Positions 46,301-55,893 of a DNA stretch of 64,000 nt are shown here, in pieces. Position 1 is the stretch's first letter. Each line of letters starts with the position of its first letter. The DNA is taken from positions 697,594 through 761,593 of the forward strand of contig JANLFK010000001.1 in NCBI GenBank assembly GCA_024655945.1. Reading direction: 5' to 3'. The notes below the pieces were generated by a model. It saw only the letters and a program-made list of their open reading frames with translations, had not been told where the DNA came from and did no database searches. This stretch comes from a candidate division KSB1 bacterium (GTDB taxonomy: Bacteria; Zhuqueibacterota; Zhuqueibacteria; JANLFK01; Oleimicrobiaceae). The position numbers and the translations under genes are program-made.

Positions 46301-49300
46301 CGCTACGTGTCCGGCAACGGCCAGACCGGCCCTGCGGGCCAGCCTCTGCCGGCGCCGTTCGTGGTGGAAGCAAGGGACTCCTACAACAACCCGGTCGTGA
46401 ACTTGCCGGTGCTCTTCGAGGTAGTGGAAGGCGAGGGCAGGCTTTCAGAGGCACAGCCGGTGTTCACCGGCGCGAACGGCCGCGCCGCCACGGTGCTCAC
46501 GTTGGGGACGACGCAATTCAAAAACGTGGTGCGGGCGTCATCGCCCGGGGTGAGTGGCGCCCCGGTGGAGTTCACCGCCTATGCCACCTCGGGCATCCCC
46601 ACAGAAATCCAGTACGTGAGCGGCAACTACCAGACAGGGGTTGTCGGCAGCCAGCTGGCCCAGCCCTTAGTGGTGCGTGTGCTCGACAATTTGGGTGACC
46701 CGCGGCCGGGATGGCCTGTGGTTTTTCGCATTCAGACTGGCGATGGAGCTCTGGATGGTGGCATCGACAGCCTCTCGGTGTTCACTTCGCAAGAGGGCTT
46801 GGCGCAGGCAGTATGGACGTTGGGTACCAAGGCAGGCATTGCCAACAACATCGTCGCCGCTGTGGCTACTCACGGCGATAGCCTGCTCGCCGGAGCACCC
46901 GTCCTGTTCCAGGCGTCGGCCTCCGCCGCGGCGCCGCACGGCCTGCAGATGATCTCCGGCGACCACCAGTCCGCCCCCATCGGCTGGGAGCTTGACCAGC
47001 CGCTGAGTGTCCTGGTCGTCGACCGCTTCGGCAACCCGGTGACAGGATGCAAGGTCAGGTTCGAAGTGACCGTAGGCACGGCATCCTTCGCGGGCAGCAC
47101 CTTCCTTGAGGTCACTACCGACCAGAATGGTATCGCCCAGGCGGTCCTTACGATGGGCAACATCCCTGGGCAGGAGAACCGCGTCGAAGTGCGAGGGGCG
47201 AGCCAGGCGCTCGTCGGTGAACCCGTGGGGTTCCGGGCCACCGCCACCGAGGGCGTGGCCAGCCATATTTACAAGATTTCTGGCGACCAACAGACCGCCA
47301 CAGTGGGCACCCTCCTGCCTCGGCCGCTGGTGGTGCAGGTGAAGGACATATTCGGCAACGTGCGGCCAGGCCACACCGTGCACTTTACCGTCACCGCAGG
47401 CGATGCACGCATCGCTGGCGCCACCAGCAGCGACGTGGTGACCGACCAGCAGGGACTCGCGCAAGTCAACGTGACGGTGGGCACCACCGCGGGCGCAAAT
47501 CTCTACTCCATCGCCGCCTCCTCCCAGGACATCCGCGGCCGGCCCCTGGTGGGCTCTCCGGTCCTCTTCACCGCCTCCGCGACACCAGGGGCACCGGCGC
47601 AGCTTGCCAAAATTTCGGGGGACGGCCAGAGCGCGCCGGTCAATACTGCCCTGGAACAGCCACTGAAGGTCCGCGTCACCGACCAATACGGCAATGGGGT
47701 CTCCGGCGTCAACGTCCTCTTTCAGGTCCTCTCGGGTGCAGGCTCCATTGAGGGGGTGCGGCAAAAGACCGTGCCGGTGAACAGCCAGGGCTATGCCCAG
47801 GTGGTCCTCACCCTTGGCTCGGTAGCCGGCACGGACAATGTAGTACAGGCCAGCGTGACCATTGCCGGCCAGCACTTGGCCGGTTCGCCGGTCACCTTCC
47901 GCGCGACCGCGCTCCCAGGGGCAGCAGCAGGCCTGGTGCGCGTGTCGGGGAATAATCAGACAGGAAAAGCAGGCTCCAGGCTGCCACAGCCCTTCGTGGT
48001 GCGCGTGCGCGACCAGTGGGACAACCCTGTGCCCAACTTCCCGGTGCGCTTTACGGTGGCAGCTGGCGGTGGCAACATTGACAGCCTTTCCTTTAAAGAC
48101 GTGCTGACCGATTCGACAGGGCAGGCACGTGCGTACCTCACCCTCGGCACGGTGGCCGGCACATTCAACCACAAGGTGACCGTCACCGGGCAGGGTTTGT
48201 CCGGTTCGGTGGACTTTTTTGCCTCGGCCACTGCCGACAACCCGCATCGCCTGGTGCAAGTCTCAGGCGATGGGCAGACGGCGATGGCCGGGACGCGCCT
48301 CACCTCGCCATTCGTGGTGCGAGTGGTCGACCGCTTCGACAACCCCATCGCGGCGCACAGTGTCATCTTCACCGTGCTCCAAGGGGGCGGCACCATCGAC
48401 GGCGTCGCTGAGCGGACAGTTGCTACCAACGCAACCGGTTACACGCAGGTCTTTTTGACGCTGGGCACGGCTCCAGGCAGCCAGGTCGTGCAGGCACGTG
48501 CCTCCTACGCAGGGACAAACCTGCAAGGCTCGCCAGCGGTCTTTACCGCTACCGCGACAGGGGCTCCTCCGGCGCGCATGGCCCAGCACTCCGGCAACGG
48601 CCAAGTCGGTGTCGTCGGCAACTTCTTGTCAATGCCGGTGAAGGTGCTGGTGACCGATCAGTACGGCTATCCCGTGCCTGGCCACACGGTCACCTTCTCC
48701 GTGGTAAGCGGCGGAGGTGCGCTTGGTCCGGCACAAGCGGCCACTGCTGCGGTCGTGACAGATGCTGTGGGGATCGCACAGATGACCTGGCGGCTGGGTC
48801 CTGAGGCCGGCATCGACAACAACGTCGTGCACGCCACTGCCACTTACCAGGGAGTGGCGCTCACCGGCTCCCCGGTGGTGTTCACCGCCTCGGCGCGCAC
48901 CTCTGCTGCACGGACTATTCTGATCGAGTCCGGCAACAATCAGATCGGCGTGGTGGGCAGACCTCTGCCCGGCGCGCTCAGGGTCAAGGCAGTCGATGCG
49001 GATAGCAGCCCGGTAGCAGGGCACCCGGCGACCTTCCGCGTGATCTCCGGCGGGGGCAAACTCAACGGCAACGACACCACGGCAGTGCGCACCACGGGGA
49101 GCGATGGCATTGCGGAGGTGACCCTGACCCTCGGGCCGAGAACGGGAACAGCCAACAATGTGGTGCAAGCCACGGCTACCGATGGCCTCAATCCGCTGGC
49201 TGGCTCGCCGCTGAGCTTCATCGCCTCCGCCCTTCCGGACGTACCCAGCTCTTCGGCATCCTCGGTCACGGCCACTTCGCCGGTTCCCGCGGACGGCGTA

Positions 49301-51895
49301 AGCCAGTCGCTGATTACTGTGACCTTGCGTGACACCTTCAACAACCCCGTGCCCGGCCGAGTGGTGAGCATCTTGGCTTCGGGCAGCGGGAACACCCTCA
49401 CCCAGCCGAGCGCCCCCACCGATGCACAGGGAAGGGCCACGGCAGCCTTAGCCTCGACAAAGGCAGGGCAAAAGACCGTCCGGGCACGCGTGGAAAACGA
49501 CAATGTGCTTCTCGCCGACTCTGCGATTGTGACCTTCACGCCTCTGTCGGCCAGCAAGATCGCCTACCACGACGGGAACAATCAAGTGGCCAATGTGGGC
49601 ACGGCGGCCAGTAAGCCGTTGGCCGTCCTGGTCACCGATCGCAACGACAACCCCGTGAGCGGCCACCAGGTGCAGTTTGTCGTCATCTCCGGCGGCGGGC
49701 GCATTGTGGAAGTGCAGCCGATAGCCACCAATGGCGACGGTATCGCCCGTGCCACTCTTGTGGTGGGGCGCAATCCCGGCAGCAATGTCGTGGACGTGTA
49801 CGCGCTGGGCTTGAGCGGCTCGCCCGTGCGCTTCCAGTGCCAGGGGGTTATCCCGGTGCCTTCCACGCTGCTGAAACTTGCCGGCGACAACCAGACGGGC
49901 CCGGTCAATGCTGCGCTGCCCGACCCGTTCAAGGTGAAGGTGCTCGACACACAGGGACGGCCGGTATGGGGCGCGCCGGTCACCTTTGCCTGCACCACCT
50001 CGCCTGCCGGCGAATGGCTCACGCAAGTGCCGGATACGAGTGACGAGTACGGGGTTGCTCAGGCTTCCTACCGTCTCAGCACTCGTGCCGGAGTCAACAG
50101 CATCAGGGCAAGCACGCCGGGAGTGAGCACCTGGGTAGCCTTTACGGCCACCGGCATTGCCGGCCAGGCAGCAAAGCTCACGCAAGAACCCTTCCCCACC
50201 GAAGGGACCGTCGGCCAGGTCTTGCTTGGGCCGCTGCGTGTGCGAGTCACCGACACCTACGCCAACCCCGTGGCGGGATTCCCGGTGGAATTCAGCGTGG
50301 TGAGCGACCAAGGGGCCGTGCTCAATCAGCAACCCTCCATCTCGGATACTTCAGGAATCGCCTCAGCGACGGTGATTCTGGGAACCACGGCCGGGTCCAA
50401 CATCTTCAAGGCTCTGGCTCCTGGACTGAGCGGTTCGCCCGTGTACTTTGTGGTCAACGGCGAGGCGGGGCCGGCTGCCTCCATGGCCAAGCACGCTGGG
50501 GACGCACAAATCGGCACGCCGGGGATGCCCCTGCCCTCTCCCCTGCAGGTCATCCTCAAGGACCGCTATGGCAATCCGGTGCCGAACACCACGGTGAACT
50601 TTGTGGCCGCCACAGGCGGTGGTTCCTTCGTGGAGGAGCAGCCGGTGCGCAGCGACCAGCAGGGCATCGCCGCCGCGCGTTGGGTGCTGGGCAGTGCCCT
50701 TGGAATGCAGACGGCGTGGGCCGTGAAGGCCGGAGTGAGCGGTTCGCCGTTGGTCTTCCAGGCAACTGCGGTAGCCAATGCCTTCCCCATCATCACGTTC
50801 GTCGGCGACACGGTACGGTACGAGGCCGAACCGGTGATGGTGCGAGTGCAGGTCTCCGATCTAGATGGCGACCCGGTCACCCTGAACGTCACTGGTCTAC
50901 CACCGGGAGCAACGTTCGACCCCGCCACCGGCGTGCTGAGCTGGCAGCCCACCTACGAGCAGGCCGGCACGTATCCCATCACTTTCACGGCGCAAGACAA
51001 CAAGGGGGCGACCACGACGCGCGTGCTCACCCTTGTGATACTGAACAAGAACCGGTTGCCCGTCATCGTCGCCTTCTCACCTCCGGAGAAACAGTTGTCC
51101 TTGGAGCAAGGACAGACCCGCCGCTTCAGCATATCCGCGCGCGATCCAGATGGCGACCCGCTCCATTTCCTCTGGAAGGTGAACGGAACCACCGCGGGGT
51201 ACGATACCACCTATCTCCTGGTAGCGGCGCAATGGTTCCCCGGGCACTACGCGGTTACTGCCTACGTTTTTGACGATAGTGACACCACCTCAGAGAGCTG
51301 GAGCGTGGACATCCGCACGGCGGTGGAACTGGTGGCGTTTTCGGCCCAGGTGGTGCCTTACCAGGGGGTGACCATATCCTGGAAGACCGCCTACGAGGTG
51401 GGCAACGTGGGATTCCAGATACTGCGCAGCGTGACTGTTGCTGGGCCCTACGAAGCCCTGAACTCTGAGCTGGTTCCGCCGCGCCCAGATCGCACCTACA
51501 GCTTTGCAGACGTCACGGCGAAAGTCGGGCAGACCTACCACTACCGGCTTGCCGATGTGGACGCCATGGGCAGGACTACCCTTCATCCGCCGCTCACCGT
51601 GGTCGTGCCCGTGCCCGCGCAGTACAAGCTTTGCCAGAACTTCCCCAATCCGTTCAATCCGGTCACCACGCTCCGCTATGAGCTGCCCAAGTGCGAGGCG
51701 GTGCGGCTCCTGGTGTTCGACGTGATGGGCAGGGTGGTACGGACGCTGGTGGACCGGCAGCAAGAGCCAGGCTACCACACCGTCACCTGGGATGGCCGCA
51801 ACGAGGTCGGCCAGTCAGTCGGCTCGGGCGTCTACTACGTGCGCCTGGAGGCCGGTGACTTCCGCGCGGTGGTGAAGATGGCGCTGGTGCGGTAG
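43301..51895 (+). CDS. Giant secreted SGNH-hydrolase / Ig-repeat protein with C-terminal sorting domain
   Basis: 2864 residues. Residues 1-28: Sec signal. Residues 29-250: SGNH/GDSL hydrolase with Ser in GNSIT (S37), LHIGTNN (block III) and DGIHPN (D230, H233), so an esterase or deacetylase, perhaps on polysaccharide. Residues about 257-437 and 562-735: two similar LamG/concanavalin-like domains around one fibronectin-III domain. Residues about 745-2490: fifteen Big_1 (invasin-like) Ig repeats. In the first repeat a carbohydrate-binding-like domain is inserted (about 804-931). Then two Ig/cadherin-like domains and a last 95 residues with NFPNPFNP and VFDVMGRVVRTLV, the FlgD-like sorting domain typical of type IX-secreted or similar FCB proteins. 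AAAGGAGAG precedes the ATG. Probably cell-surface or released. Confidence 0.93.
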   Translation: MHRGRSWARLVLTAGLLFSSLAAQGLAQTRIMPVGNSITDGRYGSSDGLGFRNDLYARLRDAGLSFDFVGGTGTPPYEGYFFPGARIEELYIGGFGTGARDIAPDMNNYAPEYILLHIGTNNISNTETAAPYSNDRGQTFLNTASGKLAELLAYLARWKTGAYGSSLKKIVLCKIIPKVAYPDQIALFNQEVAKIVTDSEQGRIPTIPAGTLYLVDQYSPFDVATMMSADGIHPNDVGYSKMADVYFNALASILLPGDNFNRTSLGPYWTADPEYRIVNNELANTSSDNVWGHLAVYNLASNANDVSFQWGAAAPQEGIDQGGFALLLNAASVNADGYLLFRRTNGTISLWTIAGGVPGHSVASATGSQSAPRAGDVMRVLVSTSPAGHHFDLYINGRYDGRVTDTAKEKGNSANKYAGIMLKGGYNTSIDNFFARTTLDVTPPAAITNLGIAGLSSMAVTLTWTAPGDDGNVGTASSYVIKYLDQPITAANFASAVTVLNPPVPKAAGSVETYEVKGLLSNKTYFFAIKAVDEAGNVSDLSNIVSAVTPGQATLATFTDDFERESLGANWSAHSAYAIVNGDLANTSPTYAWGYMAVLNNRDNPEEASIKWANNADATGIREGGLALMLNAPMPTASGYLVWKDGKYVRLWTVTYGNPGQTVANVEGLLPQPGPGDVFKVKMSTSVSGHHFDVFINDQFDARVSDTNKLQGNATTKYAGVYLKGGLNNNVAEFSVAVPLGDPSILVVAAGNQQGGPVGTRLPVPLTAQVTDRNGYPVSGVYVDFKLASGQGFLSTDSVSFNGYIWMEAEEGIVTPPMVKAFDPNASGGAYVHVPDGTGANAGKVTFTVYLPVSGTFYLWGRGLGPSGTSDSFWSYADDGTAEIFSLQSQTTWGWRRRTTPLALSAGVHTIVFENREDGTLLDKILLTNVSTFTPSGLGGITPPLTNVSNTSGFAYSYLTLGTQAGQVTVNATASYKGTPLSGSPAQFVAYATSSTPTPLRYVSGNGQTGPAGQPLPAPFVVEARDSYNNPVVNLPVLFEVVEGEGRLSEAQPVFTGANGRAATVLTLGTTQFKNVVRASSPGVSGAPVEFTAYATSGIPTEIQYVSGNYQTGVVGSQLAQPLVVRVLDNLGDPRPGWPVVFRIQTGDGALDGGIDSLSVFTSQEGLAQAVWTLGTKAGIANNIVAAVATHGDSLLAGAPVLFQASASAAAPHGLQMISGDHQSAPIGWELDQPLSVLVVDRFGNPVTGCKVRFEVTVGTASFAGSTFLEVTTDQNGIAQAVLTMGNIPGQENRVEVRGASQALVGEPVGFRATATEGVASHIYKISGDQQTATVGTLLPRPLVVQVKDIFGNVRPGHTVHFTVTAGDARIAGATSSDVVTDQQGLAQVNVTVGTTAGANLYSIAASSQDIRGRPLVGSPVLFTASATPGAPAQLAKISGDGQSAPVNTALEQPLKVRVTDQYGNGVSGVNVLFQVLSGAGSIEGVRQKTVPVNSQGYAQVVLTLGSVAGTDNVVQASVTIAGQHLAGSPVTFRATALPGAAAGLVRVSGNNQTGKAGSRLPQPFVVRVRDQWDNPVPNFPVRFTVAAGGGNIDSLSFKDVLTDSTGQARAYLTLGTVAGTFNHKVTVTGQGLSGSVDFFASATADNPHRLVQVSGDGQTAMAGTRLTSPFVVRVVDRFDNPIAAHSVIFTVLQGGGTIDGVAERTVATNATGYTQVFLTLGTAPGSQVVQARASYAGTNLQGSPAVFTATATGAPPARMAQHSGNGQVGVVGNFLSMPVKVLVTDQYGYPVPGHTVTFSVVSGGGALGPAQAATAAVVTDAVGIAQMTWRLGPEAGIDNNVVHATATYQGVALTGSPVVFTASARTSAARTILIESGNNQIGVVGRPLPGALRVKAVDADSSPVAGHPATFRVISGGGKLNGNDTTAVRTTGSDGIAEVTLTLGPRTGTANNVVQATATDGLNPLAGSPLSFIASALPDVPSSSASSVTATSPVPADGVSQSLITVTLRDTFNNPVPGRVVSILASGSGNTLTQPSAPTDAQGRATAALASTKAGQKTVRARVENDNVLLADSAIVTFTPLSASKIAYHDGNNQVANVGTAASKPLAVLVTDRNDNPVSGHQVQFVVISGGGRIVEVQPIATNGDGIARATLVVGRNPGSNVVDVYALGLSGSPVRFQCQGVIPVPSTLLKLAGDNQTGPVNAALPDPFKVKVLDTQGRPVWGAPVTFACTTSPAGEWLTQVPDTSDEYGVAQASYRLSTRAGVNSIRASTPGVSTWVAFTATGIAGQAAKLTQEPFPTEGTVGQVLLGPLRVRVTDTYANPVAGFPVEFSVVSDQGAVLNQQPSISDTSGIASATVILGTTAGSNIFKALAPGLSGSPVYFVVNGEAGPAASMAKHAGDAQIGTPGMPLPSPLQVILKDRYGNPVPNTTVNFVAATGGGSFVEEQPVRSDQQGIAAARWVLGSALGMQTAWAVKAGVSGSPLVFQATAVANAFPIITFVGDTVRYEAEPVMVRVQVSDLDGDPVTLNVTGLPPGATFDPATGVLSWQPTYEQAGTYPITFTAQDNKGATTTRVLTLVILNKNRLPVIVAFSPPEKQLSLEQGQTRRFSISARDPDGDPLHFLWKVNGTTAGYDTTYLLVAAQWFPGHYAVTAYVFDDSDTTSESWSVDIRTAVELVAFSAQVVPYQGVTISWKTAYEVGNVGFQILRSVTVAGPYEALNSELVPPRPDRTYSFADVTAKVGQTYHYRLADVDAMGRTTLHPPLTVVVPVPAQYKLCQNFPNPFNPVTTLRYELPKCEAVRLLVFDVMGRVVRTLVDRQQEPGYHTVTWDGRNEVGQSVGSGVYYVRLEAGDFRAVVKMALVR
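45533..50773 (+). repeat. Tandem array of 15 Big_1 Ig-like repeats (protein-level)
   Basis: Units of about 310-340 bp, the first enlarged by an insertion. Each protein unit starts like VSGNxQTGxxGxxLxxPLVVRV, has D-x-x-GNPV-x-G mid-way and ends LTLG-x-x-x-G...LAGSPVxFxA. Units are clearly diverged in DNA, so the array is old and not a recent slippage product. Unit 11 (near 49240) and unit 14 (near 50160) depart most from the consensus. Confidence 0.85.
45707..46095 (+). other. Carbohydrate-binding-like domain nested in the first Ig repeat
   Basis: About 130 residues starting GYIWMEAEEGIV and ending LLDKILLTN, with AYVHVPDGTG, FYLWGRGLG and HTIVFENREDGTLLDKI. This is the CBM6/CBM35-like (glycosyl-hydrolase accessory) pattern of E-A-E ligand residues, W-R and a final L-D-x-I-x-L-T. 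The Ig fold resumes after it with GFAYSYLTLGTQAG. Confidence 0.65.
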
Positions 51896-52395
51896 GCAGC
51901 CGGGGCAAGGCAGGTTGGGGGGCCAGGGTAGAGGTGTGCCGGCTGAGCAGGCGGTTGCGCGCGTGCCCAGGCCGCTGGCGTTGGGGGAGTTTGGGCCAAC
52001 CAGGAAACCCGCAGGGCGGGGCCAACAAGCTCCGCACCCGCATCCAAGGAGTCCGTACCCGAACTGCTTCCGCCCCCCCCGGCAGCGGGGCACCACTGCC
52101 CCAGATGGAAGCAAAATGCCTGCAAAATATCTTGCATTACAACGAATGCTTTCGTATATTGCGCCGGCTTCCATTATGACAGGCCGTGGCAGCAGCGCGC
52201 CCTTTGCCGCATCGCGCGGACGACTTTGCGGAGGCGCAGGGTAGCCTCCTTACGGGCGCGATGGCGCTGCGCCCCAGACAACGGCGGGGCACAAGCACCT
52301 CCTCCTGGTGCCCCGTGCGGTGTTGGCAGACAACGCGTTGCAACGGACGAGCGAGTACAAGCCGCGCCGGATGCCGGTGGCCAAGGCGAGGGGGC
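51896..52395 (+). other. Spacer before the helicase cassette, with possible long leader
   Basis: After the giant gene there is no obvious terminator. From 52161 to 52395 the sequence would be the leader of the cassette if the promoter at 52132 is used. One frame from about 52249 to 52470 has no stop and reads like a protein (GHKHLLLVPRAVLAD, SEYKPRRMPVAKARGHVLEF) but has no start or family match; it may be a fossil. Confidence 0.4.
52132..52160 (+). promoter_or_regulatory. Promoter upstream of the helicase cassette
   Basis: TTGCAT (52132-52137), 17-bp spacer, TATATT (52155-52160), an AT-rich patch in an otherwise very GC-rich region, 236 bp before the first cassette ATG. Confidence 0.6.
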
Positions 52396-55300
52396 ATGTT
52401 CTTGAATTCGCTAGAGGAGTGGGAACAGGATCTCCGCTCTCGGATCAATGGGGTTTACCTCATCGGTGAGGTATGCCCTGACCAGGCGGAAGTCAAGGCG
52501 GTGGGGCGTCTGATCGGCGAAATGGTGGAGCGGGAGGGGTGGGCAGAGGCCGCCCGTATCCTGCGGGAGCGATACCCCTGCACGTACGCCGTTTTTCTGG
52601 TCGCCATCGGGGCCAATTACTACGAGGAGGGCGCATTCTGGCAGGCCGTCCGGTACACCACCCGCCTCCCCATCCCGCCGATCCAGACCCTTGAATGGGG
52701 CCGACTCTTTGAGGAAATCGTCCGGACCCTGCCCGTTGCCCAGTTCCCGCCCCTGCGCGGCCACCGCTATCTCGGGCCCATCCTGGCCCACGGCGGCATC
52801 CCCGATTACTGCCTGGGGGATTTCTTTGACCACTTCCTCCAGCCGCTGGTTGCCCGCCCGGAGTTCGCCGTTCTCTCCACCGAGGAGTTCATCCAGCAGC
52901 GCCTCCGCCAGGCCAGCATGGCCTATGTGGCCGACAGGCCGGTCCTGCGCTTCCTGGAACACGGGGGCCCGCCGGCGGTGGACTTTGTGGAGCGGTGCCG
53001 GGAAATGGCCCTCCGGTTTGACGAGCGGGGGGAGATCCCCCCGCCGGAAGCGGTGGGGCTCCCGCCCCGGATCGTGCGGGAGTATCAGGCCTGGCTGGAG
53101 GGCCGCGCTCGCCCCTCCCTCCGAAAGCGGGCCGTCTACCGCAGCCCAGTGCTGTTCCTGGACCCCTGGGGGTGGGGGCTGGCCCTCCGTCTTCCCCCTC
53201 AGCCGGCCCTGGCCGCGCAGTCGGCACAGGTCCGCTGGCGGGTCTCGCCGAGCGACCCCACCGGGATTCAGCAGGAAAATACGGGCTGGCAGACGGCCTC
53301 CCGCGTCCCCCTGACCCAACCGGCTCCCGAATACCGGGTATCCCTGATGCTGGTGCGAGCCGGGGAGACGCTGCGGGAATGGCGGATTCCCGGGATCACC
53401 GAAGAGCGCCCCCTCCTGTGGTTTGATCCAAAGGGCGGCCGGTTGATTCCCTCCCCGGAAACCCTTCCGGGCGCCCGCCTGTGGGTCCTCCGCCGCCCCG
53501 ACGTCGTCCTGGAGACAGACGCACCAGAAGCCCTGTGGATTACCGAAGAATTCCCCCGTCAGCCCTGGGCGTGGGGAGACTTCGTCGGCGAGGAGGTGGA
53601 CCTGAGCCGGGCTCGCGGCCTGACGGCGCGCTGGGAGGACCGCGCTCTGGAGTACGTCGCCCTGAGCGGGCTCCAGGACGAGCCTTCCCTGGATGGGGGC
53701 GACCGCCTGCCGGTGGAGGACGGGTATCCGCCCCTCTACGTCGGAGCGCCGCATCTCCGGCACCCTGGCCGACCTTCGGCCGGAGTTCAGGGAGGGAAAG
53801 GCCGCCCTGGACCTGCGGGCCTGGCTGGGCGACGCGCCGAGGGGAACCTACCGGCTGAAAGTCCGGGGGCCCCTGGGGCGCCGGGCCGACCTGGCCTTCC
53901 GTATCCTGCCCATGCTGGAGATCGTTGGACACGAAAGGCTCTACCTGCCGGAGGAGGCCCGGGAGGCCCACCTCCTCGTGGAGACGGATGCCCACACCGA
54001 ATTGACCCTCCAGCCCGGCGCGACCGACGCACAGGTCACCCTTCAGGAGGAAGAGGGCACGCGGCGCCTCTACAAGGTGACCGTCGGGGTCTCGCGCGCC
54101 GACTTCCCCCTCCGCTTGGCGCGCCGGACGGACCGGGGCGATTCCGTGGACGTGCCCCTCTGGGTGCCCATCCGCCGCCTCAGCTGGATGATCGTCCTGA
54201 GCCGGGAGCAGGCGCTGGCTCCCAAGTGGCGCATGGCCCCGCTGCGGCTCCCGCTGCACGCCCTGGAAAAGGCCCGGGAGCCCTTCCTGCTGGTGGACCT
54301 CTTCGGCGGGGCCGGCGAGAAGCTGGAGGTCACGCTTTCCCTGCAGGACGAGGACGACGCCGTCCTTCAGGAACAGGAGGGCCGGGCAACCCCATATCCG
54401 GTTTGACCTGACGGCCTTCCTGGACACGCTCCGCCGGTCTTCCTCCCTCCTCGCAACGTTCCGCCTGAACCTGCGCGGCCTGCCCGACCGCAAGGAGGCC
54501 TCCTTCCCCGCCCTCCAGGTTACCCGCCGCTTCGTGGTCCATCGGGCCCAGGTGGAGAGCGCCGTGGTCGGCGACACCTTTCACCTCCGCCTCCGCTGGG
54601 AATCCCCTGTTCGGGTTCGCCACCGCCTGGCGCGCCTGTGGCCCGTCTGGCGGCCGTGGGAGCCGCCGCTGCAGGTGCCGATACCGGATGCACAAGTGGA
54701 CGAGTACGCCCGGTGCCTCCGAGCCACGGAGCTGCCACCTGGGAAGTACTTAGTCGAAATCGCGGTGGGAAGTCCATGGCAGGAGACCACCCCTTCCTTG
54801 CGCCGCGCTCTGGGTAACGCAGGAGCTTCACGAGCCTTCATCCCTGGAGACGCCCAGGCAAGACGGCTCCAACAGCTCGCAGACGCCGTGGCTGCAGAGG
54901 GCCTTTCTTTCGCTCTGGCGGCAGAAGCCGCCTGCATGGGGTTGGATGCCGGCCTGGATACCCTCGCTCGCGATGCCTTCGAGTGGTGCTTGCAGCACCC
55001 CCGCGAAGCAGACGTCCAACAGACACTCGCTCTACTGAATGTCGTCGCCGACAAGCCAGACCTGGCGAGCCGGTTGCGAGCAAGAATGGCGGAACCGCAG
55101 CAAGTCCAACGTCTGCTTGCTGAATATCGCACCGGTGCCGCAAGCGAGGACGTGTATCCGGAGTACCTAAAAGCTCTCCCAGCTAGCGCTCCATGGCCTG
55201 TTGATACCTGCGAAATGCTGCTCGACTGCGATGCGGCCGAGACCAGCGCCGAAGCGCTCCAAGAGTTACTCGCCAGAAAGTGCCCGAAAGGCATCCGGAC

Positions 55301-55869
55301 AATTATTCAGAGGCTTCGCCAGGGCGCTCTGTTACAGGGAGACGTCCTCAACCTCCTGGACCAATGTCTCAATGAGGCGGTAGAATTGCTCGCGGATCAG
55401 GTCAATGAGCCTGAGGCTAGAGTGCTGATGGAAGAACTTCAGCGCAGACATCCCGATACAGTGGCCGTCGCCCTGGCTCGGCCAGGCTACTGGGTTCCGT
55501 CTGTAGCCGGGTGGGGCCGCCTGGAGCGCATAGAGGCCGCCGAGGGGGGCCGGCTTGAGGACTTTGCCCGCCAGTCCGGAGCCGGGCCTCCGTCTCCACG
55601 TCCTCCTGCGGGCCCACGACCGGAAACGTTCGGAGAAGATTGTCATCCATCCGGAGGAGGGGACGGTCCACTTTCCGGACGCGAGACAGGTTTACATATG
55701 TGCCAAATGTCATCGGTTCGCCTCCCAGGACCACACCCGGGTCACCGAGGAGCACGAGCGCGCAGTCCACGAGGGGATTGGCCCGAGATTCATGAGCGCT
55801 CCGCCGCCCCTGCGACATCCCGCTCCTCTAGAATTCCGGGCTTCCCCGCCGCCCCAGCCCTGGGAGTAA
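52396..55869 (+). pseudogene. Large unknown protein of the helicase cassette, with three frameshifts
   Basis: GAGGGGGC precedes the ATG at 52396 (MFLNSLEEWEQDL). Reading frame 1 is good to about 53745; one extra G there moves the protein to frame 2 (ERRISGTLADLRPEFREG) until about 54385; another single-base change moves it to frame 3 (PHIRFDLTAFLDTL) until about 55560-55595; the last piece is again frame 1 and ends at the stop 55867-55869. Restored length is about 1155 residues. The first 300 residues are helical; the middle has Ig-like beta strands (VRWRVSPSDPTG, YRVSLMLVRAGETLREWRIPG); later parts are helical repeats; the end has a probable zinc site (ICAKCHRF...HTRVTEEHERAVHE). I know of no named family. 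It ends 24 bp before the helicase start, so the two genes surely work together. Confidence 0.6.
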
Positions 55870-55893
55870 GTGCGCCCTGCAACGGAGGTTCCC

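Noticed and set aside
46667..48259. 530-codon open frame on the minus strand inside the giant gene
   Set aside because: It mirrors the Ig repeats on the other strand; composition is His/Gly/Arg-rich with no domain pattern. It is a shadow of high-GC codon use.
49448..50332. 294-codon minus-strand frame in the Ig-repeat array
   Set aside because: Same reason: antisense to a clear coding frame, no start signals, no family resemblance.
45533..50773. CRISPR or DNA satellite
   Set aside because: The periodicity is about 320 bp, in frame, and at protein level only; there are no short identical repeats with spacers.
52411..53763. 450-codon minus-strand frame antisense to the cassette protein
   Set aside because: The plus-strand frame has the better ribosome-binding site and continues, after frame correction, for over 1100 residues.
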